Below are positions 15,576-22,762 of a stretch of 24,161 bases of DNA, piece after piece (positions within the stretch are counted from its first letter, which is position 1; each line of letters starts with the position of its first letter). Source of the DNA: Thermoplasmata archaeon (GTDB lineage Archaea; Thermoplasmatota; E2; UBA202; JdFR-43); NCBI GenBank assembly GCA_021163175.1, contig JAGGXG010000137.1, positions 1 to 24,161 on the forward strand. Direction: 5' to 3'. Made by a program: the position numbers and the translations under genes. A model generated the notes under the pieces. That model was not told the DNA's origin. It ran no database searches and was given only the letters and a program-made list of their open reading frames with translations.

Positions 15576-16003
15576 TTTTTCTCCACCTCCTCCAGCCATT
15601 CCCATGCCTTTGCAAAAGCCTGAATTATTGCTTCTGGCCTTGGAGGACAGCCGGGCACATAAAAATATTTGGCATTGGGATAAAGCTTATCTATCGGGCC
15701 TGCAAGATGATAGGACTCATGGAAGACGCCGCCGCCTATCCCGCAGGAGCCAACAACGACTATTACTTTTGGATCAGGTGTTTGCTCTATTATCCTTATA
15801 ACTTTATCTTTCATATCATTCGTTACAGGGCCAGTGAAAGCTATGACATCAGCATGGCGGGGAGAGCCAACCAGTTTTATGCCGAAGCGCTCTGCATCAT
15901 AGCGAGGAGTCAAAGCAGCTATTATCTCAATATCACATCCATTGCATGAGCCACTGTTTATATGAAATACCCATAACGATCTCTTGAATGCTTTCGGGAT
16001 CAT
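15572..16003 (-). CDS. mbhJ: Membrane-bound [NiFe]-hydrogenase small subunit MbhJ (NuoB-like)
   Basis: A 143-residue subunit carrying the proximal [4Fe-4S] cluster that feeds electrons to the NiFe centre in MbhL. The four ligands are Cys20 and Cys23 ('GSCNGCDIE'), Cys87 ('VVGSCGIGGG') and Cys119 ('VPGCPPRPE'), all in standard NuoB/hydrogenase small-subunit positions. The short length, with one cluster only, is typical of group 4 enzymes. ATG 16003 follows a GAGGTGATT Shine-Dalgarno site and overlaps the mbhI stop by ATGA; the extra upstream frame to 16063 reads through mbhI and is rejected. Confidence 0.94.
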   Translation of the reverse strand: MIPKAFKRSLWVFHINSGSCNGCDIEIIAALTPRYDAERFGIKLVGSPRHADVIAFTGPVTNDMKDKVIRIIEQTPDPKVIVVVGSCGIGGGVFHESYHLAGPIDKLYPNAKYFYVPGCPPRPEAIIQAFAKAWEWLEEVEKK

Positions 16004-16332
16004 GGAATCACCTCTTTGGCAAATAGAGTAATCAAAAGCAAAACAGCTATGAAAACAAACCATGAGATGTAATTGTTTATTATTCCATCATGCATTTTTT
16101 TCATTACATCATAGTATCCTTTCATCGATTCAATGAAACCCCAGTAAATGTTGGAAGCTTTAACATGAACTTTTTCATCTGGCAGCTCAACACCTGAAAA
16201 GAAGGGTTCTTCCGCCTCTTTCCTATGCTCTTTTTTGCCCATGCTTCTTATGATGTAAACAACTATGCATATCACAATGAAAGCCACAATCCATGCAATT
16301 GCATCCCAGTATCCAAATCCTGTTTCGAGCAT
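16000..16332 (-). CDS. mbhI: Membrane-bound hydrogenase subunit MbhI
   Basis: A 110-residue membrane subunit with one N-terminal transmembrane segment (about 9-28), a charged middle containing 'EEPFFSGVELPDEKVHVKAS' and 'YWGFIESMKGYYDVMKKMHD', and a second segment near the C-terminus ('ISWFVFIAVLLLITLFA'). This layout and its place between the antiporter gene H and the small-subunit gene J match MbhI of Thermococcales, which bridges the two modules. ATG 16332, just after GGGTGGTTAAA, is preferred to GTG 16341, which overlaps mbhH. Confidence 0.85.
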   Translation of the reverse strand: MLETGFGYWDAIAWIVAFIVICIVVYIIRSMGKKEHRKEAEEPFFSGVELPDEKVHVKASNIYWGFIESMKGYYDVMKKMHDGIINNYISWFVFIAVLLLITLFAKEVIP

Positions 16333-16333
16333 T

Positions 16334-17875
16334 TTAACCACCCATTACAGCATTTATATATGCCATTTTCTCAACCAGAGCCATGGCGGCGGGATGAACA
16401 ATATGGCTCACAACCCAGCCTGGGAAGAGACCAAAGAATATTATTACGAATGTTAGCACAGCCATACCAGCAAGCATGCTTTTTGGCGCTTCTTTAACAT
16501 CATGCATTTTTGGACCCATGAAAGCGGAATGAAAAACTTTTATAAATGATGCAAGCGTTAATACAGAAACAAGCATTGCCACAATGGAAAGAATGGGGCT
16601 TACTTTGTAACATGCCTCGTATATAAGCAATTTTGATGCAAAACCATTGAATGGAGGTATACCAGCTATAGCTAAAGCACCTATGATGAAATATATTGAA
16701 GTGAATTTCATTGTATGACCAAGCCCACCCATTTCATTTAGATTGCGGGTTCCAAGGCGGTAATATATGGCTCCTGCCGTTAAGAAAAGCAATCCTTTAT
16801 ACATCGCATGATTTATTATATGGAATATTCCTCCTTCCATTGCCTTTATTCCATAGACGTTGAAGTCAGATGAGCCAAGCAGATATAGGCCAACGCCCAC
16901 TCCAAGCAACATGTAGCCAGTCTGACTTATAGCGTGGTAAGCCATCAGCCTTTTGATATCCTTCTGAGGCAATGCCATTGTAACGCCAATAAACATTGAA
17001 AGCAAACCAAAGATTATGATGGCTATGCCTATCATGTGATAATTCATAAGGCTACCATACAATGTAAAGCAAACACGGAATAATGCATACAAACTTGCCT
17101 GGCTCGCTGCCACAAGCATCGCCGTTATGGCGGCTGGCGCAGTGCTATAGCTATCGGGCGCCCAGAAGTGCATAGGCACAGCCCCGCATTTCATGGCAAA
17201 GGCAGCAACAAGCAGAGCCAAAGCAATTTTGTCAAGCTGCGTGTATTGCATTGCATTCGCTATTGCAGCTATGTTGAGTAAATCATATTGGGCATAGAAT
17301 AATGCTATTGCGAATAAAACAAAGAGGGCGGCGATGTTTGAAACAACTAAATATTTAAAGGCTCCTTCTACAGCGTCTGCGTGCTGGCGATATGCTATAA
17401 GCCCGCATGAGGCAATGGAAAGGATTTCAAGAAAAACAAAAAGGTTGAACAAGTCGCCTGTAAATACCATGCCAAGCATGCCTGCAAGCATGATAAGGAG
17501 GAGAGTATAATAACGGGCTTTTCCATTTCCTTCTTTTATGAATGCTATTGAATATATTCCAGCCGCCATGGCAACAGTGCACGAAATCAATCCCATGAAT
17601 GCAGCCATGCCATCGATTTCCAGAACAATTCTTACTGGAACGGCAGCCTGTAGTGGCACGATACTTGGATTTTTTGCCCCCATTGTGTAGATAACGATGC
17701 CATTAGTGAAAACATGCCATGCAAGAAGTATGATTAATAACTCTTCGATTGCAAGAATAGCTATAACGAAGGCATTCCTTGCTTTTTTGCTTGCCAGATT
17801 TATTATAGGAGTTATGAATGCCGCCAGCAATGGCAAGCCTATTAATATTGCTGGAATGGCTTCATTATATATCAT
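16334..17875 (-). CDS. mbhH: Membrane-bound hydrogenase antiporter subunit MbhH (MrpD/NuoN-like)
   Basis: A 513-residue proton-conducting antiporter-like subunit with about 14 transmembrane segments, thought to carry H+ during coupling. Key charged residues are visible: Glu150 in 'FNLFVFLEILSIAS' (TM5 Glu), Lys229 in 'AFAMKCGAVPMHFWAPDSYS' (TM7 Lys), and His357/Lys360 in 'INHAMYKGLLFL'. Conserved segments 'MAYHAISQTGYMLLG' and 'IAGIPPFNGFASK' are also present. Length and order match MrpD and MbhH. ATG 17875 overlaps the mbhG stop by ATGA and follows a strong GGAGGTTGA ribosome site. Confidence 0.93.
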   Translation of the reverse strand: MIYNEAIPAILIGLPLLAAFITPIINLASKKARNAFVIAILAIEELLIILLAWHVFTNGIVIYTMGAKNPSIVPLQAAVPVRIVLEIDGMAAFMGLISCTVAMAAGIYSIAFIKEGNGKARYYTLLLIMLAGMLGMVFTGDLFNLFVFLEILSIASCGLIAYRQHADAVEGAFKYLVVSNIAALFVLFAIALFYAQYDLLNIAAIANAMQYTQLDKIALALLVAAFAMKCGAVPMHFWAPDSYSTAPAAITAMLVAASQASLYALFRVCFTLYGSLMNYHMIGIAIIIFGLLSMFIGVTMALPQKDIKRLMAYHAISQTGYMLLGVGVGLYLLGSSDFNVYGIKAMEGGIFHIINHAMYKGLLFLTAGAIYYRLGTRNLNEMGGLGHTMKFTSIYFIIGALAIAGIPPFNGFASKLLIYEACYKVSPILSIVAMLVSVLTLASFIKVFHSAFMGPKMHDVKEAPKSMLAGMAVLTFVIIFFGLFPGWVVSHIVHPAAMALVEKMAYINAVMGG

Positions 17876-18228
17876 CCTTTCAACCTCCTTGAATGCGAAT
17901 CCAGACTTTTATTATGCTGATACATCTTCATTATGAAGGATAGCATCAAAGCAAGGACAGCTACTCCTATAACAATGCTTGTTAGTGTTAAAGCTTGTGG
18001 AACAGGCAAAACCATGCCTTCTGGAACTTTAACACCAGATGGTAAATTGGTATAAATTGGGGCGATGCCTCCTTTTCTGTAGCCGAGGGTTATCAAAAAT
18101 AGATTTACTCCGCTTTCTATAATGGTTATTCCAATTGCTATCTTTATAAGATTTCTTTTGAACATCACCGCATACAGGCCTATTGCTATGAGCAATGCAA
18201 CCGTTATGAAAGGCACATTCCATATCAT
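17872..18228 (-). CDS. mbhG: Membrane-bound hydrogenase subunit MbhG (MrpC/NuoK-like)
   Basis: A 118-residue protein with three transmembrane segments. It belongs to the MrpC/NuoK family: 'NLIKIAIGITIIESGVNLFL' contains the TM2 Glu used in ion transfer, and 'PVPQALTLTSIVIGVAVLAL' is the strongly conserved third segment. The MrpC-type extended loop between TM2 and TM3 ('APIYTNLPSGVKVPEGMV') is present. Together with MbhH it forms the antiporter-like core. A GAGGTGA ribosome site precedes ATG 18228, which overlaps mbhF by four bases. Confidence 0.92.
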   Translation of the reverse strand: MIWNVPFITVALLIAIGLYAVMFKRNLIKIAIGITIIESGVNLFLITLGYRKGGIAPIYTNLPSGVKVPEGMVLPVPQALTLTSIVIGVAVLALMLSFIMKMYQHNKSLDSHSRRLKG

Positions 18229-18716
18229 TTTTCGTCACCTCTCTCATCGCCAGCCAGAGCCATTATCATTACGACAGCTGCAAGCCCTCCTATAACTTTC
18301 ATCCCAACAGCTATATTCAGTATTGGAAGTATACCACCACTATTCAGAATGCCTGGATTGCCCCCGAATGGTGGTGTTTCGCCAAACAATGGTGTGCCAA
18401 CCAGAAAATTATACATGAATGAAGCAGCCATAATTACGCCGATAAAAGCAACGATTGCAAATATAGCTGCCCCTATGCTTTCAGCCATGCTTAAACCATC
18501 CTCGCTTACACGCTTCCCCATCATTTTGTGCCCGTAGGCAGCTATCATCATAACAATGGCGCTCGCTGCGATGGCCCCGCCTTGAAAACCGCCGCCTGGC
18601 GTGAGGTGCCCGTGCATGATTACATAGAAGGAGAATATGAGAACAAATGGGAGCAACATTGTTGCTATGGTTCTCACAATTATGCTCATCCTTCCATCAT
18701 TTGTTTCATCATTCAT
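18225..18716 (-). CDS. mbhF: Membrane-bound hydrogenase subunit MbhF (MnhB/MrpB C-terminal domain)
   Basis: A 163-residue membrane protein of the MnhB family with four transmembrane segments. The hallmark 'HGHLTPGGGFQGGAIAASA' follows the first segment. A loop with 'GETPPFGGNPGILNSGGILP' precedes the last segment, which contains 'NIAVGMKVIGGLAAVVM'. The family is part of Mrp-type Na+/H+ antiporters and lines the proposed Na+ path in Mbh. ATG 18716 lies six bases after GGGAGGG and overlaps the end of mbhE by eight bases. Confidence 0.9.
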   Translation of the reverse strand: MNDETNDGRMSIIVRTIATMLLPFVLIFSFYVIMHGHLTPGGGFQGGAIAASAIVMMIAAYGHKMMGKRVSEDGLSMAESIGAAIFAIVAFIGVIMAASFMYNFLVGTPLFGETPPFGGNPGILNSGGILPILNIAVGMKVIGGLAAVVMIMALAGDERGDEK

Positions 18717-18975
18717 TTTTTCCCTCCCTTCTTAATGTTATTAAAGCTCCTGCTATCGCAGCAAACAGTACCGTTGCTTCTCCAAGAGTGTCATAGCCTC
18801 TATAATCGAAGACAACGCTCGTAACAACATTGTTGGCAGCTGTTTCATTTTGGGCATGCGTTATGATATAATCATCCATCTTGCTTTCCTGCAATTCTCC
18901 AAAAGGATGAATTTTTATTGCAGCATATATTATGAAGGCAGCAAACACAACAAATATTATTGCCTTTGCTTTCAT
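18709..18975 (-). CDS. mbhE: Membrane-bound hydrogenase subunit MbhE (MrpB-related)
   Basis: An 88-residue protein with two transmembrane segments (about 4-22 and 64-82). The loop holds 'VVFDYRGYDTLGEATVLF', a conserved segment of the MbhE/MrpA-C-terminal family; the Glu in 'TLGEATVLF' sits in the membrane segment and is important for ion movement in Mrp systems. Small size and location between the DUF4040 subunit and MbhF match Thermococcales. The start shares ATGA with the mbhD stop and follows AGGTGGAAG. Confidence 0.88.
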   Translation of the reverse strand: MKAKAIIFVVFAAFIIYAAIKIHPFGELQESKMDDYIITHAQNETAANNVVTSVVFDYRGYDTLGEATVLFAAIAGALITLRREGKNE

Positions 18976-19229
18976 TCTTCCACCTCATAACGTTGCGTTG
19001 CCCTTATTGCTATGATGAACAATGCAGTCGTTATGCAGGCGCCCACGCCCGCCTCCGCTATGGCTACATCGGGGGCGTGAAGAAGGTAGAAGTATAAAGA
19101 TAGCAACAAACTCATTATGGCAAGGGCTATAACGCAGGCAAGCAAATCTTTCATCACAACAGCCATGATGGCTGGAATGATTGTAAATATGGAAAGTATG
19201 ATTAAAGCAATGCCAAACAAACTAATCAT
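18972..19229 (-). CDS. mbhD: Membrane-bound hydrogenase subunit MbhD (DUF4040)
   Basis: An 85-residue protein with three transmembrane segments, equivalent to the DUF4040 part of MrpA. The conserved segment 'DLLACVIALAIMSLLLSLYF' is followed by 'LHAPDVAIAEAGVGACITTA', whose Asp and Glu residues are conserved in Mrp and Mbh. ATG 19229 is chosen over 19250 because GGGAGGTGA lies just before it. It overlaps the mbhC stop. Confidence 0.9.
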   Translation of the reverse strand: MISLFGIALIILSIFTIIPAIMAVVMKDLLACVIALAIMSLLLSLYFYLLHAPDVAIAEAGVGACITTALFIIAIRATQRYEVEE

Positions 19230-19575
19230 TTTTTTCACCTCCCAGTTCATCTATAACAGCTTTTGCAGGTTTAACCCCGCTCCTATAAGCTGCTCTCGCT
19301 ATTGCATGAGCTCCAGTTGGATTCGTAAGCAATATTGCAATCAGAGCAAAGAATGCATGGATGGCAAGGCTTATCATCGCCTCATCACCATCATACCATT
19401 TCCATAAGCCATAAGCCATGACAGCCAAAGCCACGAATATGCTTCCAAATGTTGTGCATTTTGTTCCAGCATGCAATCGTGTATATACGTCTGGAAAACG
19501 AAGTAAACCAACGGAGGCAAGCAAATTGAAGAAAATTCCTATACCCAGTAGCACATAAATCAACTCCCACATCAT
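19222..19575 (-). CDS. mbhC: Membrane-bound hydrogenase subunit MbhC (MnhG/MrpG)
   Basis: A 117-residue protein with three transmembrane segments and the MnhG signature 'GLLRFPDVYTRLHAGTKCTT' after the first one, plus 'LLTNPTGAHAIARAAYRSG' near the end. It is a structural subunit of the Na+/H+ antiporter module. The start at 19575 is the first of two adjacent ATGs, shares ATGA with the mbhB stop and follows GGAGGGTGG. Confidence 0.92.
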   Translation of the reverse strand: MMWELIYVLLGIGIFFNLLASVGLLRFPDVYTRLHAGTKCTTFGSIFVALAVMAYGLWKWYDGDEAMISLAIHAFFALIAILLTNPTGAHAIARAAYRSGVKPAKAVIDELGGEKND

Positions 19576-19829
19576 ATTTTACCACCCTCCAGATATTTTG
19601 CTATCAAAACCGTCGTTATGTAGGAAAGCAGAGCATAAACTATGGCAACATCAATGTAAATCACTTCCTTTGTTGCAGCACCAAAAACGAGCATAGATGC
19701 TATAACGAGAGTATTTACAGTATCGAGCCCAACAACTCTATCTGGAATCGTTGGTCCAAGTATGGCTCTAATCATAGCTATTAAAATGGATATGCTTAAC
19801 AACACCAGAGCTATCATAAATGGATTCAT
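19572..19829 (-). CDS. mbhB: Membrane-bound hydrogenase subunit MbhB (MnhF/MrpF)
   Basis: An 85-residue protein with three transmembrane segments. The loop 'RAILGPTIPDRVVGLDTVNT' is the MrpF signature, with the conserved Asp residues. It belongs to the antiporter module. ATG 19829 lies after GGAGGATAGGAGA and overlaps the mbhA stop by ATGA; the longer frame to 19880 reads through mbhA and is rejected. Confidence 0.92.
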   Translation of the reverse strand: MNPFMIALVLLSISILIAMIRAILGPTIPDRVVGLDTVNTLVIASMLVFGAATKEVIYIDVAIVYALLSYITTVLIAKYLEGGKI

Positions 19830-20332
19830 TCTCCTATCCTCCTTGCCCAATCCGGAAATGTTGAGCAAACATATCTGCACTTACATTTGATATCTTTCTC
19901 TTCAAAAAATTCAGGTTTGACATTTATCCAGTGAACATATAAATTGCCTGCTTCGTCAACATCAACGCTCAATGTGCCGGGCGTCAAAGTTATAGAATTG
20001 GCAAGGATCGTTATTGAAAGATTATTTTTTAATCCAGGAGAAAGCTTCACGATGCCTGGCTTGATTTTTCCTGTTATTATGCGATACGCCACATCAAAAT
20101 TTGCCTTTGCCATCTCATAGAAGAAGCGTGGCAAATATGCTATCAAATAAAGCCATTTTTTTGGAGAGAGCGAGCGATATTCTTTTATTGCTACCTTTTC
20201 TGTTATTGCCCCTGCAATTATAGAAAATACTATACCAGCTGTTATCTCATCCCATTGCCATATGCTGCCATTGAATGTAAACAATAGCCATATTATAAAG
20301 CATAATATTGTCGCTCCTATAAATACCAACAT
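19826..20332 (-). CDS. mbhA: Membrane-bound hydrogenase subunit MbhA (MnhE/MrpE)
   Basis: A 168-residue first gene of the operon, from the MnhE/MrpE family. Two hydrophobic segments at the N-terminus ('FIGATILCFIIWLLFTFNGS', then 'ITAGIVFSIIAGAITEKVA') are followed by a cytoplasmic part with 'LIAYLPRFFYEMAKANFDVA', 'KPGIVKLSP', 'ANSITLTPGTLSVDVD' and 'NLYVHWINV', all typical. I chose ATG 20332 because a TATA box is centred 26 bp upstream and the family begins near this hydrophobic segment; ATG 20353 (175 residues) is the alternative but lies only about 5 bp from that box. Confidence 0.88.
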   Translation of the reverse strand: MLVFIGATILCFIIWLLFTFNGSIWQWDEITAGIVFSIIAGAITEKVAIKEYRSLSPKKWLYLIAYLPRFFYEMAKANFDVAYRIITGKIKPGIVKLSPGLKNNLSITILANSITLTPGTLSVDVDEAGNLYVHWINVKPEFFEEKDIKCKCRYVCSTFPDWARRIGE

Positions 20333-20353
20333 CGATGGAATATGTAGAATCAT

Positions 20354-20362
20354 ATTTAAAAA
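20354..20362 (-). promoter_or_regulatory. TATA box for the mbhA-N operon
   Basis: TTTTTAAAT on the minus strand, centred 26 bp before ATG 20332. The 90-bp gap back to the exchanger gene also holds an AATAAAATGC element farther upstream, an alternative core if ATG 20353 is used. No clear operator palindrome was seen. Confidence 0.45.
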
Positions 20363-20443
20363 TTCGCTCGGTTTTGCATTTTATTTGCACTATCGTTGTA
20401 ATTGGGCATATTTCTACAATAAATTAATACCATTTTTGCAAAA

Positions 20444-21421
20444 TCAAAGGTATAGAAGAATGAGGAAGATAAAATAGAGCAATAGAAAAACGAGGCCCGC
20501 TGCCCTGCCATAAATTTTTCTCCATATCACAAATGTTGCAAGAAGGGCTGCAAGAAGGAAAAAAAGCATCATGAAATCCATCGCCACAGATATGTTTTTC
20601 ACAATGCATGCAGAACCCAGAACAACACCAAGATTTACAATATTGCTTCCTATGATGTTTCCTATGGCTATTCCATGATATTTTTTCAACGTTGCCATAA
20701 CGGAGGTGGAAAGCTCTGGCAAAGAAGTGCCGAAGGCAACTATGCTGGCTGCCACCGCTGTCTCGCTTACACCCAGCAGCCTTGCCACATCGACAGCCCC
20801 GCCCACCGTTGCGTTGCCACCTATGGTTATTGCCACAATTCCGAGTAAGAGGAGAAGAATAGATGCTGCATAGCCCAAGCTTGATTCGCATTTTGCCTCC
20901 ACGCTTTTTCTTTTATACAGAAAGTATATAAAAATGAAATAGAAAATGAGCAGGAGAATGCCATCATATGCTTTTAACATGCCATCCAAGGATGCAACAA
21001 CGATGGCAAGAGAGATGGCAAGCATATATAGAGAATCTTTCAATGCAAATTTACTCGGTTTCAAAGGCATCAACAACATTGCTATGCCCATTATGAGAAG
21101 TATATTGGCGACGTTGCTTCCAAGGACATTCCCAATTGCAACACCACCGTGTTTTTTCAATGATGCAATAAAAGAGACTGCAAATTCTGGCAAAGAAGTG
21201 CCGAAAGCAACTATGGTTAAGCCAACTGCATGCTCACTTATGCCATGCTGCGATGCCAGGCCTGCTGCTCCCTCAACAAATAAGTCACTTCCTGCAACAA
21301 GAGAAAAACCTCCCAGAATCAATAAAAGTAAGGGATTCCATTTCCATGAAATGTTTTGCAAATATAAAATGATGATGAGAGAAATGGCCAGAAATGCCAC
21401 CACAAATGCATTTTTTCTCAT
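20444..21421 (-). CDS. CaCA-family Na+(or H+)/Ca2+ exchanger
   Basis: A 325-residue membrane protein with about ten transmembrane segments in two inverted halves. Each half has the family alpha repeat: 'FGTSLPEFAVSF' (about 73-84) with 'GNVLGSNVANILL' (about 97-109), and 'FGTSLPELSTSV' (about 230-241) with 'GNIIGSNIVNLGVVLG' (about 254-269). The Glu residues in the PE pairs bind Ca2+ in homologues. It expels Ca2+ using a Na+ or H+ gradient; which ion cannot be told here. ATG 21421 is chosen because the TATA box predicts a transcript start near 21432; the ATGs at 21445 and 21508 are upstream of that. It lies just upstream of mbhA on the same strand, 91 bp away. Confidence 0.88.
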   Translation of the reverse strand: MRKNAFVVAFLAISLIIILYLQNISWKWNPLLLLILGGFSLVAGSDLFVEGAAGLASQHGISEHAVGLTIVAFGTSLPEFAVSFIASLKKHGGVAIGNVLGSNVANILLIMGIAMLLMPLKPSKFALKDSLYMLAISLAIVVASLDGMLKAYDGILLLIFYFIFIYFLYKRKSVEAKCESSLGYAASILLLLLGIVAITIGGNATVGGAVDVARLLGVSETAVAASIVAFGTSLPELSTSVMATLKKYHGIAIGNIIGSNIVNLGVVLGSACIVKNISVAMDFMMLFFLLAALLATFVIWRKIYGRAAGLVFLLLYFIFLILLYL

Positions 21422-21454
21422 GAGATGGAAATATCTGCCAGCCATATTTATGTT

Positions 21455-21462
21455 TTTATAAA
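21455..21462 (-). promoter_or_regulatory. TATA box of the exchanger gene
   Basis: TTTATAAA on the minus strand, centred about 37 bp before ATG 21421, giving a predicted leader of about 11 bases. Confidence 0.4.
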
Positions 21463-21492
21463 AAAATTTATTCCGAGGTTTGAAAGAAACCA

Positions 21493-21500
21493 TTAAATTT
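21493..21500 (+). promoter_or_regulatory. TATA-like box of the secreted amidotransferase-like gene
   Basis: TTAAATTT, centred about 24 bp before ATG 21520. It favours ATG 21520 over ATG 21514. Confidence 0.35.
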
Positions 21501-21519
21501 GGTTTCATAATTTATGCCC

Positions 21520-22716
21520 ATGAAATTGATTTTCATTTTCCTTGCTGCCTTAATTCTTTCCCCTCAAATAATTTCCTCCCAAATTGTTGAAATAGAAGTT
21601 GCAATATATTTTTCCAATGCCGGATATGATGAAGAAATAAGAGATGCGATAAGCTATTCGTGGATCAAAGATGGGATAAAATATGAAATTGTCCCAAAGA
21701 TAATAACAAAGGAGGAGATAAGAAAAGGGATGCTAAGCAAATACGATATTCTTGTCATTCCAGGAGAGCCAAGGATTTATGCCGATTCAATGGATGAAAA
21801 ATGGAAGGAAGAAATAAGAAAATTTGTTGCCAATGGTGGTGGTTATATCGGCATATGCGGCGGCGCAAATATAGCTGCCCCATCATATCTTGGGATTGCA
21901 AACATAACAATAAATGATAACCAGCTTGAAGAATGGCAATATTTATGGAAGGCAAACTGGAGTCATGGAGGCATACCGCTGAATGTCTACATACCATATA
22001 GCAAAATTCCGATATTCAAGGGCTTTTATGGAGGCTACAGAAACATAAGGTATTGGGGCGGCGCCGGCATGGGCGGCGAGGTTGCGCCAATTGCTATTTT
22101 TGCTGAGGAGCCGTGCGAGGTTGCGCCATTGCATTTCTGGATATGGCTTGGAAAATGGATTCCATGGAAGAATATCACGACGGATATAAAAGGGCAGTAT
22201 GCAGCAGCCGTTACAAAATATGGGAATGGAAAAGTTATTCTATTTTCGCCCCATCCTGAAAAAGACACCTTCATCGATGGCCACATTGAAGAGCTTCCAG
22301 TTCATCCAGAGCTTACGCCCTTTACATGGTTCATGTATAACTGGGTTGGAAACAGGAGCAATTTAAGCTACAACTGGTGGATTTTAAGAAGGAGCGTGGC
22401 ATACGCTGCAGATGCAAAAATTCCTCCTGCAAGCGAAACAATGGTCTACATATATGAGCCAAGAAATGGATTATACATAGATGGAAGGAAAATAATGGAA
22501 ATGAAAACAACAATGGTGGCTGGAAAAACTTTCATAAGGGTCTCCTCGATCAATGTAAGCAACAGCATTCTTTATATAGATGGAAGGAAAATAATGGAAG
22601 GAAAAGGAAGCGTTGAAACATGGTATTCATTTGAAAAGGGAAAACATGTAATCAAAGCCATGGGAAAGAACGGAAAAGAAGAGGCATGGAATGAAATTTC
22701 GGTAATGGCAACGTGA
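21520..22716 (+). CDS. Secreted class I glutamine-amidotransferase-like (BPL_N-type) protein with Ig-like tail
   Basis: A 398-residue exported protein. Residues 1-20 are a signal peptide. The main domain (about 24-265) has the class I amidotransferase layout: 'YDILVIPGEPR', a nucleophile elbow with Cys113 ('YIGICGGANIAA'), and His245/Glu247 in 'VILFSPHPEKD', completing a Cys-His-Glu triad. It is closest in form to the BPL_N domain family. The C-terminal part (about 305-398) is an Ig-like module that carries 'LYIDGRKIME' twice and resembles the last domain of the PKD protein at 869-2023. Function is unknown; an extracellular amidase or peptidase-like hydrolase is plausible. It is divergent from the exchanger gene. 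Confidence 0.78.
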   Translation: MKLIFIFLAALILSPQIISSQIVEIEVAIYFSNAGYDEEIRDAISYSWIKDGIKYEIVPKIITKEEIRKGMLSKYDILVIPGEPRIYADSMDEKWKEEIRKFVANGGGYIGICGGANIAAPSYLGIANITINDNQLEEWQYLWKANWSHGGIPLNVYIPYSKIPIFKGFYGGYRNIRYWGGAGMGGEVAPIAIFAEEPCEVAPLHFWIWLGKWIPWKNITTDIKGQYAAAVTKYGNGKVILFSPHPEKDTFIDGHIEELPVHPELTPFTWFMYNWVGNRSNLSYNWWILRRSVAYAADAKIPPASETMVYIYEPRNGLYIDGRKIMEMKTTMVAGKTFIRVSSINVSNSILYIDGRKIMEGKGSVETWYSFEKGKHVIKAMGKNGKEEAWNEISVMAT

Positions 22717-22734
22717 GTCGAAAAGCCCAAAAAA

Positions 22735-22743
22735 TTATAAATA
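22735..22743 (+). promoter_or_regulatory. TATA box of the right-edge C25 gene
   Basis: TTATAAATA, centred 24 bp before ATG 22763, in the 46-bp gap after the amidotransferase-like gene. Confidence 0.5.
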
Positions 22744-22762
22744 AAAAAGGAATAAAAAGAGT

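Noticed and set aside
12442..16003. Complex I (nuo/fpo) or sulfane-reductase (mbs/mbx) identity for the J-N genes
   Set aside because: MbhL has both CxxC Ni-binding motifs and the gene order is that of mbh, with a single MrpD-like subunit and split MrpB-type genes.
20424..20891. Minus-strand 155-codon frame rich in Cys, His and Arg
   Set aside because: It is an out-of-frame reading of the exchanger gene, whose alpha-repeat motifs are in the other frame.
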